A DNA stretch of 64,000 nucleotides from Vreelandella sp031769195 (GTDB taxonomy: Bacteria; Pseudomonadota; Gammaproteobacteria; Pseudomonadales; Halomonadaceae), in assembly GCF_031769195.1 (NCBI RefSeq), contig NZ_JAVHNP010000002.1:62001-126000 (forward strand), written 5' to 3'. Both the position numbers and the translations under genes were made by a program. The notes under the pieces are model-generated. The model had not been told where the DNA came from. It saw only the letters and a program-made list of their open reading frames with translations, and did no database searches. This document shows positions 34,378 through 42,332 of the stretch, piece by piece; the first letter of the stretch is position 1, and each line of letters opens with the position of its first letter.

Positions 34378-35226
34378 TCAATCCGTGGTTTGGCTATCCG
34401 TGGCCTGGGGGCGTATGCCGCCATACTCAGCGCGTAGCGACTCAAGTCTTTCTGCCTCGCTCTCGGTAAGCGCTGGCGCATTCCACAGCGGTTTGCCTTC
34501 AGCGTCGTTCACGCCTAGCAGGGTCAGAGAGAGTTCGCTGCCACGTGGGATTTGGTCATTGCCCCACGGGCCGAAGCGGTTGGGGGCTAGGCTCCAGGTA
34601 GACGTTTCCCCCGGTGCTAAGCCGCCAGAAATAACGTAATAGAACGTCTCATCTACCCAGGCCACCTCTCGGTCAGGGCTCTCCAATAAACCGCGTAGCA
34701 GTAGCTCGGACACCACCTGGTCGGAGCCGTTGGTGACGGTGAGCTCAATCACTGGCTCTAACGCACCGTAGGGGCTGGTGCTGATGTAGTAGCGCGCATT
34801 ATCAATGCTGAGTGTCGAGAGATGCTCCTGCGCTTGCTGAGCGCTGGCCTGTTTGGCTTCTAGTCGGTTTAGCGTGCGGAGTGCTTGTTCACGCTCACGG
34901 GCACGCCGCTGGCGCAGCATCTCATCGGCACGCTCAATGATTTCATCGCCTGTTAACCCATGCATATAGGCATTGGCAGACTCGGCAATTTCAGCCGCGT
35001 TCATGCGCTGGGGGTTAAACAGGTCGAGGCCGCTAAATGATGACATGGCAATAATTTTCAGCGCAGTGTCAAACTCATCGCGCTTATAGGTTGGCAGCGA
35101 ATCACGGACTTTTTCAATCGAGACCACGGCAGCAGGCATCGAGCTTGTATCGACTTTGGGGTCTGAACAGCCGGCTAACACGAGGGCAGATAACGAAAGC
35201 GCAGATAGCCTAATTAGGCTCCACAT
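34378..35226 (-). CDS. Predicted lipoprotein, function unknown
   Basis: A 282-residue secreted protein with a lipobox LAGC placing the lipidated Cys at residue 20. The N-terminal region (about 20-110) is helical and resembles small DUF6694-type lipoproteins; a coiled-coil-rich stretch (about 105-135, many Arg/Glu/Gln) leads to a beta-rich C-terminal domain from NARYYISTSPYGALEPVIELTV onwards. A GAGG site lies upstream of the ATG. No catalytic motif is seen. It is monocistronic, between the serB terminator and the mrp operon terminator. Confidence 0.78.
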   Translation of the reverse strand: MWSLIRLSALSLSALVLAGCSDPKVDTSSMPAAVVSIEKVRDSLPTYKRDEFDTALKIIAMSSFSGLDLFNPQRMNAAEIAESANAYMHGLTGDEIIERADEMLRQRRAREREQALRTLNRLEAKQASAQQAQEHLSTLSIDNARYYISTSPYGALEPVIELTVTNGSDQVVSELLLRGLLESPDREVAWVDETFYYVISGGLAPGETSTWSLAPNRFGPWGNDQIPRGSELSLTLLGVNDAEGKPLWNAPALTESEAERLESLRAEYGGIRPQATDSQTTD

Positions 35227-35366
35227 AGAGGTACCTCACCACAAACAATCAATCGGCAAGAGCTTACCGGAAAGTGGCATTCGCCACTACTTTCTCTTGA
35301 GCATGATTCATACACATGACTGCCCAGTTTTGATGTGTTGTCAGCGGTTTAGCGAAGTAGCTAAAA

Positions 35367-35392
35367 AAAGCGCTGGCGATGGCCAGCGCTTA
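35367..35392 (-). terminator. Rho-independent terminator of the mrp operon
   Basis: On the minus strand AAGCGCTGGC-CATC-GCCAGCGCTT forms a 10-bp stem followed by a T-run (the A-run at 35363-35369). It lies about 20 bases past the mrpG stop. Confidence 0.9.
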
Positions 35393-35412
35393 AGCAGCTC
35401 ATAGGACGTCGC

Positions 35413-35799
35413 TTAGCCGTGCCCCTTATCTGGGTGAGGCACAGGTTTTTCACCCACTTCTTCAGAACGTAGCTCGACAGGTTTACCCTGGGTTTTTTCG
35501 GTGTGTTTTAGCTGCATATGCAGGCCCGTTTTGGCCAGCAGGTGGGCACTGACCGGAGCAGTAATAAATAGGAACAGCGTGATAAGCAGTTCTTGGATGT
35601 CGGGTTTACCATCGATGCTCCAAAAATACCCCATAGAGGCAATCAGCATACAGCCGATGCCAAGCGTGGTGGCTTTGGTCGGACCGTGTAAGCGCATGTA
35701 GAAATCGCGCAGGTGCGCCATACCCAGCGAGCCGATAAACACAAACACGCCGCCTGCCAGCAGCAGCAAGGAGATAATCGCTTCAACTAGCAGCGACAT
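35413..35799 (-). CDS. mrpG: Mrp/Pha cation antiporter subunit G
   Basis: A 128-residue membrane protein with three helices (about 4-25, 40-60, 68-88) and a charged C-terminal tail. GSLGMAHLRDFYMRLHGPTKATTLGIG is the MnhG/PhaG signature. It is the last subunit of the Na+/H+ antiporter complex, 25 bases after mrpF. The complex exchanges cytoplasmic Na+ for external H+, important for sodium and alkali tolerance. Confidence 0.93.
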   Translation of the reverse strand: MSLLVEAIISLLLLAGGVFVFIGSLGMAHLRDFYMRLHGPTKATTLGIGCMLIASMGYFWSIDGKPDIQELLITLFLFITAPVSAHLLAKTGLHMQLKHTEKTQGKPVELRSEEVGEKPVPHPDKGHG

Positions 35800-35824
35800 A
35801 AATGCACCTCATTGTTAAGCGGGC

Positions 35825-36094
35825 TCATTCGATAATATCCCCGCGTAAAATGTATTTGCACACGGCCACCGTGCTGATAAAACCGAGCATGGCAATCAGT
35901 AGGGCTGACTCGAAGTAGGTTTTGCTGTTGAGCCACAGGCCAAGCAAGACAATCAGTGCGATGGAGTTTACGTACATGGTGTCCAGCGCTAGCACTCGAT
36001 CTGGTAGGTCGGGGCCTACGGTGAGCCGGTAAAGGTTCATCAGCAGGGCCATGACCACCAGCGCTAAGGTGATGTAGAGCGCAATACTCAGCAT
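35825..36094 (-). CDS. mrpF: Mrp/Pha cation antiporter subunit F
   Basis: An 89-residue protein with three membrane helices. The conserved MrpF segment RLTVGPDLPDRVLALDTMYVNSIALIVL is present. The gene overlaps the mrpE stop by seven bases, suggesting translational coupling. In Mrp complexes subunit F is needed for assembly and has been proposed to act in bile salt export in some species; here the antiporter role is implied by the full operon. Confidence 0.93.
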   Translation of the reverse strand: MLSIALYITLALVVMALLMNLYRLTVGPDLPDRVLALDTMYVNSIALIVLLGLWLNSKTYFESALLIAMLGFISTVAVCKYILRGDIIE

Positions 36095-36585
36095 TCGTAA
36101 ATCTCCTTTAGCGGCCGTTCGTAACGTTCGCGTATCTGCTCAATCAAGGCCTCTTCGTCGTCCACGTTGAGGGCGTGAATCAATAGAGACTTACCATCCA
36201 TACGTAGGTTGGCCGAAACGGTTCCTGGTGTCAGGCTGATCGTGCTGGCCAGCAGGGTAATCGTAAAGCGCTCCTCCAGCATCAGCGGGTACTCAATAAA
36301 GTGCGGCTTCAGCTTGCGCCATGGGTTCGCAATCAAGTAGGCCACTTCAAAGTTGGCGGTGACAATATCGCCTAGCACCCGCAGACCAAAACGCAACAGC
36401 ATCATGGGTTTGCTAATGCGCGGCCGGGCATCCCAAAAGCGGTGGGTTAATAGCGGAATGAGGATGGCGAGCGCGCCACCGAGCACGAACTGGCCAAACG
36501 CATAGCTGCGCACCAACAGTAGCCAAACCACCAACAGCAGTAATGAGAGCACCGGGGTGGGAAGCCATTTGCGAGGGGTCATCAT
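36088..36585 (-). CDS. mrpE: Mrp/Pha cation antiporter subunit E
   Basis: A 165-residue membrane protein, normal for MrpE. Two or three N-terminal helices (to about residue 70) precede a cytoplasmic domain with the conserved ITLLASTISLTPGTVSANL and LLIHALNVDDEEALIEQI motifs. It overlaps mrpD by four bases and mrpF by seven, consistent with tight coupling of all subunits. Confidence 0.94.
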   Translation of the reverse strand: MMTPRKWLPTPVLSLLLLVVWLLLVRSYAFGQFVLGGALAILIPLLTHRFWDARPRISKPMMLLRFGLRVLGDIVTANFEVAYLIANPWRKLKPHFIEYPLMLEERFTITLLASTISLTPGTVSANLRMDGKSLLIHALNVDDEEALIEQIRERYERPLKEIYEC

Positions 36586-38093
36586 GGTGTCTCTCCTGCA
36601 TTCGGCAGCAGCGTTTCAATCAGTAGCTGCGGGTTAGCCAACTGCTCACCCGTGGCTTGGGTATAACTACTCACCGGCCCAGCAAACGCGACCAGCAAGG
36701 GGGCAGCACTGAGTAACCACAGCATGCCGAACCACTGATAGCGGGAAAGGGGGCTCCCGCTTGGGCTACCCCGGTGGCTGCGCCAAAACAGCGTTGATCC
36801 CGCACGAGAAAGCGCGATGAGTGAGGCTAAGCTGGCGAGCAGCAGCAGTGGCCATAGCCATACGCGCTGAGTGCCTTCGGCGGCGACGAGTACCATCGCT
36901 TTACCCAGCGCACCTGAAAGCGGTGGCATACCCACCACGGCAATCGCCCCAATGAAAAAGGTGATCGCCAGGGCGTTACCTTGCACCAGCGGGCGTCCTT
37001 TAACAATTCGCGTGCCGGGCTTGCCCCGCTGCAGGCCAATCATTTCAGCCAGCAGGAACAGTCCGCCAGTCACAAGAGTGGTATGAATCAGGTAGTAAAG
37101 CAGGGCGGAGGTGGCTTCAATGGAACGCATACCCACTCCTGCCAGCAGCGTACCGACGGAGATGAGCACGAGGTAAGCGACCAGCAGGCGTAAATCACGA
37201 GCCGCCATGACGCCCACACCCGCCGCCGCTAGGGTGGCCAGCGATAGCCACCATACCCAGGGCTGCTCTAGCGCCACTAGGCCGCCTGCTTGCTCGCCAA
37301 AAATCAGCGAATAGACACGCAAGATGGCATAGATGCCCACCTTGGTCATGATCGCAAACAGGGCCGCTACGGGGGCTGGTGCGGCTGCGTAGGCACGGGG
37401 TAGCCAGAAATAGAGCGGCAAAATAGCGGCTTTGAGGCCAAACACCACCAGCAGCATCAGCGCGCCTGCGGTCACCAATCCTTCCCGTTCAGCAGGCAGA
37501 CTTGCCAGCTTATAACCCATGTCTGCCATGTTGAGCGTACCGGTGGCCCCATACAGAATGCCCACAGCAATTAAGAATAGCGACGAACCCGCTAGGTTAA
37601 GCACCACATAGTGAACGCTTGCCTGAATACGCGCTTTGCCGCCACCGTGCAGCAGCAGCGCATAGGATGCTAACAACAGCACTTCAAAGAAAACGAACAG
37701 GTTAAATAAATCGCCGGTTAAAAACGCGCCGTTAATACCGAGCAGCTGCCACTGAAACAGGCCATGAAAGTTACTGCCTTTCTCGTCATCGCCACCGCAG
37801 GCAAATACCACGGCACCAATGGCGAGCACAGAGGTGAGCAGTACCATCAGGGCTGAGAGGCGGTCTAGTACCAGCACCACGCCAAACGGTGGCTGCCAAT
37901 CGCCCAGTGCGTAGTAGGTTATCTCACCGCTGGCGGCTTGGCGTACCAGGGCAATCGACACGAGCAACAGCAAAATGCTGGCCACTACGCTCACAATACG
38001 CTTGTAGTGCACCAGCCCCTGGCGCTGATAGAGCAACAAAATACCCGCGACCAGCGGCAGTACCACGGGTAATACAATCAGATGCTGAATCAT
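36582..38093 (-). CDS. mrpD: Mrp/Pha cation antiporter subunit D
   Basis: A 503-residue membrane protein homologous to complex I NuoN/NuoM/NuoL antiporter-like subunits, with about 14 helices. Conserved features include FNLFVFFEVLLLASYALLLHG, with a helix Glu likely in ion transfer, and PLYFWLPRAYAAAPAPVAALF containing the broken-helix Pro/Lys region. It carries proton or sodium translocation with MrpA. Four-base overlaps join it to mrpC and mrpE. Confidence 0.95.
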   Translation of the reverse strand: MIQHLIVLPVVLPLVAGILLLYQRQGLVHYKRIVSVVASILLLLVSIALVRQAASGEITYYALGDWQPPFGVVLVLDRLSALMVLLTSVLAIGAVVFACGGDDEKGSNFHGLFQWQLLGINGAFLTGDLFNLFVFFEVLLLASYALLLHGGGKARIQASVHYVVLNLAGSSLFLIAVGILYGATGTLNMADMGYKLASLPAEREGLVTAGALMLLVVFGLKAAILPLYFWLPRAYAAAPAPVAALFAIMTKVGIYAILRVYSLIFGEQAGGLVALEQPWVWWLSLATLAAAGVGVMAARDLRLLVAYLVLISVGTLLAGVGMRSIEATSALLYYLIHTTLVTGGLFLLAEMIGLQRGKPGTRIVKGRPLVQGNALAITFFIGAIAVVGMPPLSGALGKAMVLVAAEGTQRVWLWPLLLLASLASLIALSRAGSTLFWRSHRGSPSGSPLSRYQWFGMLWLLSAAPLLVAFAGPVSSYTQATGEQLANPQLLIETLLPNAGETP

Positions 38094-38422
38094 TCGCGGT
38101 CTTCCTTTTTACCATCCACGTGGTCGTTACCGACTTCGCTACGCGCCCGCATGGCAAGAATGACGACAAACGCCGTCATAGCAAAGCCGATCACGATAGC
38201 AGTGAGTACCAATGCCTGGGGCAGTGGGTCTGCGTAGTTGGCGCCTTCATTCACCAGCGCGGCGCCATCGGTGGTCAGCCCGCCCATCGAGAATAGGAAC
38301 AGGTTAACCGCATAGGAAAGCAGGGTAAGGCCCACGACGACCGGGAACGTTCTTCCACGCAGGGTCAGATAGAGCCCGCAGGAGGTTAAGACACCCGTGG
38401 TAATGGCGTAGAGCAGTTCCAT
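38090..38422 (-). CDS. mrpC: Mrp/Pha cation antiporter subunit C
   Basis: A 110-residue three-helix protein related to NuoK. GVLTSCGLYLTLRGRTFPVVVGLTLLSYAVNLFLF and the ADPLPQALVLTAIVIGFA segment are typical. A charged C-terminal tail follows. It overlaps the mrpD start by four bases and shares one base with the mrpA stop. Confidence 0.94.
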   Translation of the reverse strand: MELLYAITTGVLTSCGLYLTLRGRTFPVVVGLTLLSYAVNLFLFSMGGLTTDGAALVNEGANYADPLPQALVLTAIVIGFAMTAFVVILAMRARSEVGNDHVDGKKEDRE

Positions 38423-41253
38423 TAGAGGGATTCCTTTACATTCGGCGTATCAGGGGTATCTGACGCTTTCGGGTCGGTCACCGGCCGGTGAGGCGTGGTG
38501 ACTTTGCCCAGGTTGGCCAGAATCATCAGCGTGGCGCCTACTACCGCGAGATACACACCCAGATCAAACAGCAGTGCTGTGGCAAGTTCGAACGTGCCAA
38601 TCAGCGGCAGGCTGAAATACCCAAACGATGACGTTAAGAAGGGATAGCCCAGTAGCCAACTGCCAAGCCCGGTGAGCGTAGCAATCGCGACCCCGACCAC
38701 AGCCACCGGCTGGAAGGGGAAGTCTAGACGCTCTTGGGCCCACTCAACCCCCCGCGCCATGTACAGCAGAATCAGCGCGACGGCAGTAATCAAACCGGCA
38801 ATAAAGCCGCCGCCAGGCTGGTTATGGCCACGCAGGAAGATAAACGCTGATACCAGTAGCGCCAGTGGCAGCAGGGTCATTGAGATAGAGGTAAGAATGG
38901 CCGGGTAACGGTCCGGTGACCATACGCGTCCCTCGCCATCGCTATGGGGCATAAACAGACGCAAACGATTCAGTAGTTTGAAAATAGCGAGGCCAGCAAT
39001 GGCCAGCACGGTAATTTCGCCCAAAGTATCGAAGCCCCGGAAGTCGACCAGAATCACGTTAACCACGTTATAGCCACCGCCGCCGGGCTTACTGTTCTCT
39101 ACAAAAAAGCTGGAGATCGACAGCGTTTCACGGGTCATGACCGCGTAGTTCAAACTGGCTACCACTAGCCCCAGCGCGCCTGCTAGCAGAATGTCGCGGA
39201 CATTACGTAGCGGGCTGGATTCGGTGGGCGTTTTCTGCGGTAAGAAAAACAGCGCCAGCATCAGCAGAATCATCGTGACCACTTCTACTGACAGCTGGGT
39301 CAGTGCCAAGTCTGGTGCTGAGAAGCGGGCGAAGGTGAGCGCCACAAAGAGTCCGACTACCGACAGCATCAGCAGCGAAATTAAGCGATAGCGATGAGTG
39401 GCTGCGGTGGCAATACCCCCAAATATCAGCATGCCTGCGCCCAGAATAACGATGCCATCAATTGCCTGGTTGCCCTTATTACCGGTCAGCTCCAGAATGC
39501 TCACAAGGCCAAGTAGCCCCATAAGTAGCGCGGCACCCAGTAGCCAGCCCATGTAGCGCTGCAGGGAGTTGCCTTCCAGCTTATTGATGGCCTGTTCGGC
39601 CCAGTAGCCTGCGGTGATGATGAAACGCTCAAAAACACGGCGAGCATCCACACTGGCAAAGGGCTGAACAAAACGGCGCAGATCGGCATGGCGCCAGTAC
39701 ATAGCAATGCCCGCTACAAAAGCCAGTAAGCTCATCATTAGCGGCAGGTTTACACCGTGCCAAATAGCTAAATGGAATGACAGCGGCTCATTGAGCACGG
39801 CTTGGGTGGCTAGCTCCAAAATGCCCGTTGCAAAAAACGCAGGGAATAAGCCAACCAGAACGCATATCGCTACCAACAGCTCCACGGGTAAGCGCATTAG
39901 GTGGGGCGGCTCATGTGGTGATTTCGGCGTTTGCTCACGGGCGGGCTTGTAGAACACCGCATGAACTAAGCGCAGCGAGTACGCCACAGAGAGAATGCCG
40001 CCTAGCGTGGCGAGGGCTGGCAGTAGCCAGCTGAGGCCACCGAGCACCGGCGTGGCAAGCGTTTCGGTAAAGAACATCTCTTTCGAGAGAAAACCGTTAA
40101 ACAGCGGCACCCCCGCCATGGCGGCGGCGGCCAGTGTGGTGAGTAAGGCTGTCACCGGCATCGCCTTTCTTAGCCCACCCAGCTGCTTAAGCTCCCGAGT
40201 GCCGGTTTCATGGTCAATAATACCCGCACTCATAAACAGCGCTGCTTTAAAGGCCGCGTGGTTCAAAATATGGAACAGCGCGGCCAGCACGGCCATGGGG
40301 CTGCCAATACCCAGCAGTACGGTAATCAGGCCCAGGTGGCTAACGGTTGAGAAGGCCAAAATGCCTTTCAGATCCGTTTTAAACAGCGCAAACCAAGCGC
40401 CGTAGAGCAGGGTGATGGTACCCACCAGCGGAACGACCACGCTCCATAGCGCGCTGTCGGCAATGGCGGGATGCAGGCGAGCCATCAGGAAAATACCTGC
40501 TTTTACCATGGTGGCAGAGTGCAGGTAGGCAGAGACAGGCGTGGGGGCCGCCATGGCGTGGGGCAGCCAGAACTGGAACGGGAACTGGGCAGATTTGGTG
40601 AATGCCCCCAACAGCACAAGGCCTAGCATCAGCGGGTAGAGCGGGTCAGCCACAATGACCGCACCGCTGGCCAGCACATCATCCATGCGATAACTGCCCG
40701 CCATATCACCTAGCAGCAGCAGGCCCGCCAGTAGCGCAAGCCCACCCGCGCCCGTTACGGTTAGCGCCATACGAGCGCCCTTACGGGCATCGCTGCGATA
40801 GGACCAAAAGCCAATCAGCAGGAAAGAGGAGAGGCTGGTGAGCTCCCAAAATAGCCATAGCAAGATGAGGTTGTCAGACATCGAAATGCCTACCATCGAC
40901 GCCATAAACAGCATGAGGAAGGCGTAAAAGCGTCCGAAAGGCTCATCGCTTGCGAGATAAAAATGGGCATACAATAGAATTAACAGCCCGATGCCGAGAA
41001 TCAGCAGATTAAACAGTAGCGACAGGCCATCTAGGCGAAACGCTAACTCCAATCCGAGTGCTGGCATCCAGGCAGCGGAAAACCGCAGTGCCTCGCCTTC
41101 CAGCAGAGTAGGAATTTGCAGCAGCGTGAGGAGAAGTGCTGTTGCTGGCAATACGCCCGTTGCAAGCGAGCACCAAGTGCGGCCGCGTTGGGCAGTCAAT
41201 GCCGGCACCAGTACGCCCAGTAAAGGCAGTAAGGCTATCCACAGCAGTGTCAT
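38422..41253 (-). CDS. mrpA: Mrp/Pha cation antiporter fused subunit A/B
   Basis: A 943-residue membrane protein. Residues about 1-770 are MrpA, related to NuoL, with FWELTSLSSFLLIGFW, SAQFPFQFWLPHAMAAPTPV and a lateral C-terminal region; residues about 800-930 correspond to MrpB (LRGHNQPGGGFIAGLITAVALILLY). Such A/B fusion marks the group-2 (Pha/Sha) six-gene form of the antiporter, common in proteobacteria. It is the first gene of the leftward mrp operon, divergent from the sodium-channel gene. A start ATG at 41253 is used; the ribosome site is weak. Confidence 0.95.
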   Translation of the reverse strand: MTLLWIALLPLLGVLVPALTAQRGRTWCSLATGVLPATALLLTLLQIPTLLEGEALRFSAAWMPALGLELAFRLDGLSLLFNLLILGIGLLILLYAHFYLASDEPFGRFYAFLMLFMASMVGISMSDNLILLWLFWELTSLSSFLLIGFWSYRSDARKGARMALTVTGAGGLALLAGLLLLGDMAGSYRMDDVLASGAVIVADPLYPLMLGLVLLGAFTKSAQFPFQFWLPHAMAAPTPVSAYLHSATMVKAGIFLMARLHPAIADSALWSVVVPLVGTITLLYGAWFALFKTDLKGILAFSTVSHLGLITVLLGIGSPMAVLAALFHILNHAAFKAALFMSAGIIDHETGTRELKQLGGLRKAMPVTALLTTLAAAAMAGVPLFNGFLSKEMFFTETLATPVLGGLSWLLPALATLGGILSVAYSLRLVHAVFYKPAREQTPKSPHEPPHLMRLPVELLVAICVLVGLFPAFFATGILELATQAVLNEPLSFHLAIWHGVNLPLMMSLLAFVAGIAMYWRHADLRRFVQPFASVDARRVFERFIITAGYWAEQAINKLEGNSLQRYMGWLLGAALLMGLLGLVSILELTGNKGNQAIDGIVILGAGMLIFGGIATAATHRYRLISLLMLSVVGLFVALTFARFSAPDLALTQLSVEVVTMILLMLALFFLPQKTPTESSPLRNVRDILLAGALGLVVASLNYAVMTRETLSISSFFVENSKPGGGGYNVVNVILVDFRGFDTLGEITVLAIAGLAIFKLLNRLRLFMPHSDGEGRVWSPDRYPAILTSISMTLLPLALLVSAFIFLRGHNQPGGGFIAGLITAVALILLYMARGVEWAQERLDFPFQPVAVVGVAIATLTGLGSWLLGYPFLTSSFGYFSLPLIGTFELATALLFDLGVYLAVVGATLMILANLGKVTTPHRPVTDPKASDTPDTPNVKESL

Positions 41254-41286
41254 GGGGTCATCCAGCGCAAAAAATCAATAAAATCG

Positions 41287-41310
41287 CCAGAGCAACCGGG
41301 GTTGCCCTGG
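41287..41310. repeat. Inverted repeat in the mrp leader
   Basis: CCAGAGCAAC (41287-41296) and GTTGCCCTGG (41301-41310) form a near-perfect 10-bp hairpin around CGGG, 34 bases before the mrpA start. It may be a regulatory RNA structure or an operator. Confidence 0.35.
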
Positions 41311-41347
41311 AGGCGAAGATACATCAAGTGAAACAACAGGATATCAC

Positions 41348-41378
41348 TTGTATGGAAGGTGTGTAATTTTAGTATAAA
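41348..41378 (+). promoter_or_regulatory. Possible sigma-70 promoter of the sodium-channel gene
   Basis: TTGTAT at 41348-41353 and TAGTAT at 41370-41375 (spacer 16), or TATAAA at 41373-41378 (spacer 19), lie about 40 bases before ATG 41414. The match is reasonable but unproven. Confidence 0.4.
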
Positions 41379-41413
41379 GTGTCGTCGTTAACCGATTAGA
41401 GACTCCTTGTTCC

Positions 41414-42316
41414 ATGAGTGAACCTTTCAATACCTGGCAAGCCCGTTTTGAAAAGCTGCGTAGCAATAAGCTTTTTGAGGGACTGGTCATCTCCATTATC
41501 GTGATCTCCGCGCTGGTGATCGGTGCGAAAACCTATGAAGAAACCTCTCGTTTAGAGCAGTGGTTGCTCTACTTAGACGTGGCGGTCACGGTGTTTTTTC
41601 TGGTCGAGATTTTGATCAGAATGGCAGCCGAGCGCAACTTAGTCAGCTTTTTTAAGAAAGGTTGGAACGTTTTTGACTTCTTGATCGTGACCGCCAGCCT
41701 GATTCCCATGGACGATTCAGAGATGGTGCTGCTGGCGCGGCTGCTGCGCATTTTCCGCGTGTTGCGCTTGGTCTCGATGATTCCAGAGCTACAGATGCTG
41801 CTTAGCGCGCTGGTGAAGTCAGTGCCACGTATGGGCTACGTCGTGCTGTTGATGTTTATCATCTTCTACATCTACGCCGCTATTGGCAGTTTTCTTTTTC
41901 ATAATGTCGACGAAGGCCTGTGGGGCAATATCTCGCTTGCCATGCTCACGCTATTTCAGGTGGCGACGTTTGAGAGTTGGGCCACGGCCGTGCTGTATCC
42001 CGCGATGGATGTTTACCCTTACGCCTGGATTTATTTTTTGACGTTCATCTTTTTGAACGCCTTTATCTTTCTCAATATGATGATTGGTATTGTGCTGGAC
42101 GTGATGCAGAAAGAGAGCGCCATCCTCGATTTAGATAACGAAGACGGCGATGTGGCCCAGATGCAGGGTCTGCGCAACGATGTGCGCGATTTGCGCGCCC
42201 AGCTCGACCGTATGGAAGCGGCACTTGCGCAGACCCACGCTGCACCCAGCACCGCGCAACATAGCGCACCAGCAGACGCGGGCGGTAAACACATCGACAA
42301 GCCCACAACCGACTGA
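41414..42316 (+). CDS. BacNav-type voltage-gated sodium channel
   Basis: A 300-residue six-helix ion channel. S1-S3 lie at about 22-98; S4 has four regularly spaced arginines, R109, R112, R115 and R118; S5 is about 140-162, and the pore loop carries TLFQVATFESWAT with selectivity-filter residues T185-F186-E187-S188-W189. NaChBac and NavAb have TLESW here, so this is a Na+ channel with Leu replaced by Phe. S6 contains FIFLNMMIGIVLD, then an acidic neck and a C-terminal coiled coil (about 253-274). Such channels form tetramers. It is divergent from the mrp Na+/H+ antiporter and only 16 bases before leuA. Confidence 0.88.
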   Translation: MSEPFNTWQARFEKLRSNKLFEGLVISIIVISALVIGAKTYEETSRLEQWLLYLDVAVTVFFLVEILIRMAAERNLVSFFKKGWNVFDFLIVTASLIPMDDSEMVLLARLLRIFRVLRLVSMIPELQMLLSALVKSVPRMGYVVLLMFIIFYIYAAIGSFLFHNVDEGLWGNISLAMLTLFQVATFESWATAVLYPAMDVYPYAWIYFLTFIFLNAFIFLNMMIGIVLDVMQKESAILDLDNEDGDVAQMQGLRNDVRDLRAQLDRMEAALAQTHAAPSTAQHSAPADAGGKHIDKPTTD

Positions 42317-42332
42317 TTTTAGGAGAGCCGCC

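Noticed and set aside
34151..34381. Minus-strand frame over the serB end
   Set aside because: It opposes a confidently assigned gene, crosses the terminator and shows no domain or ribosome site.
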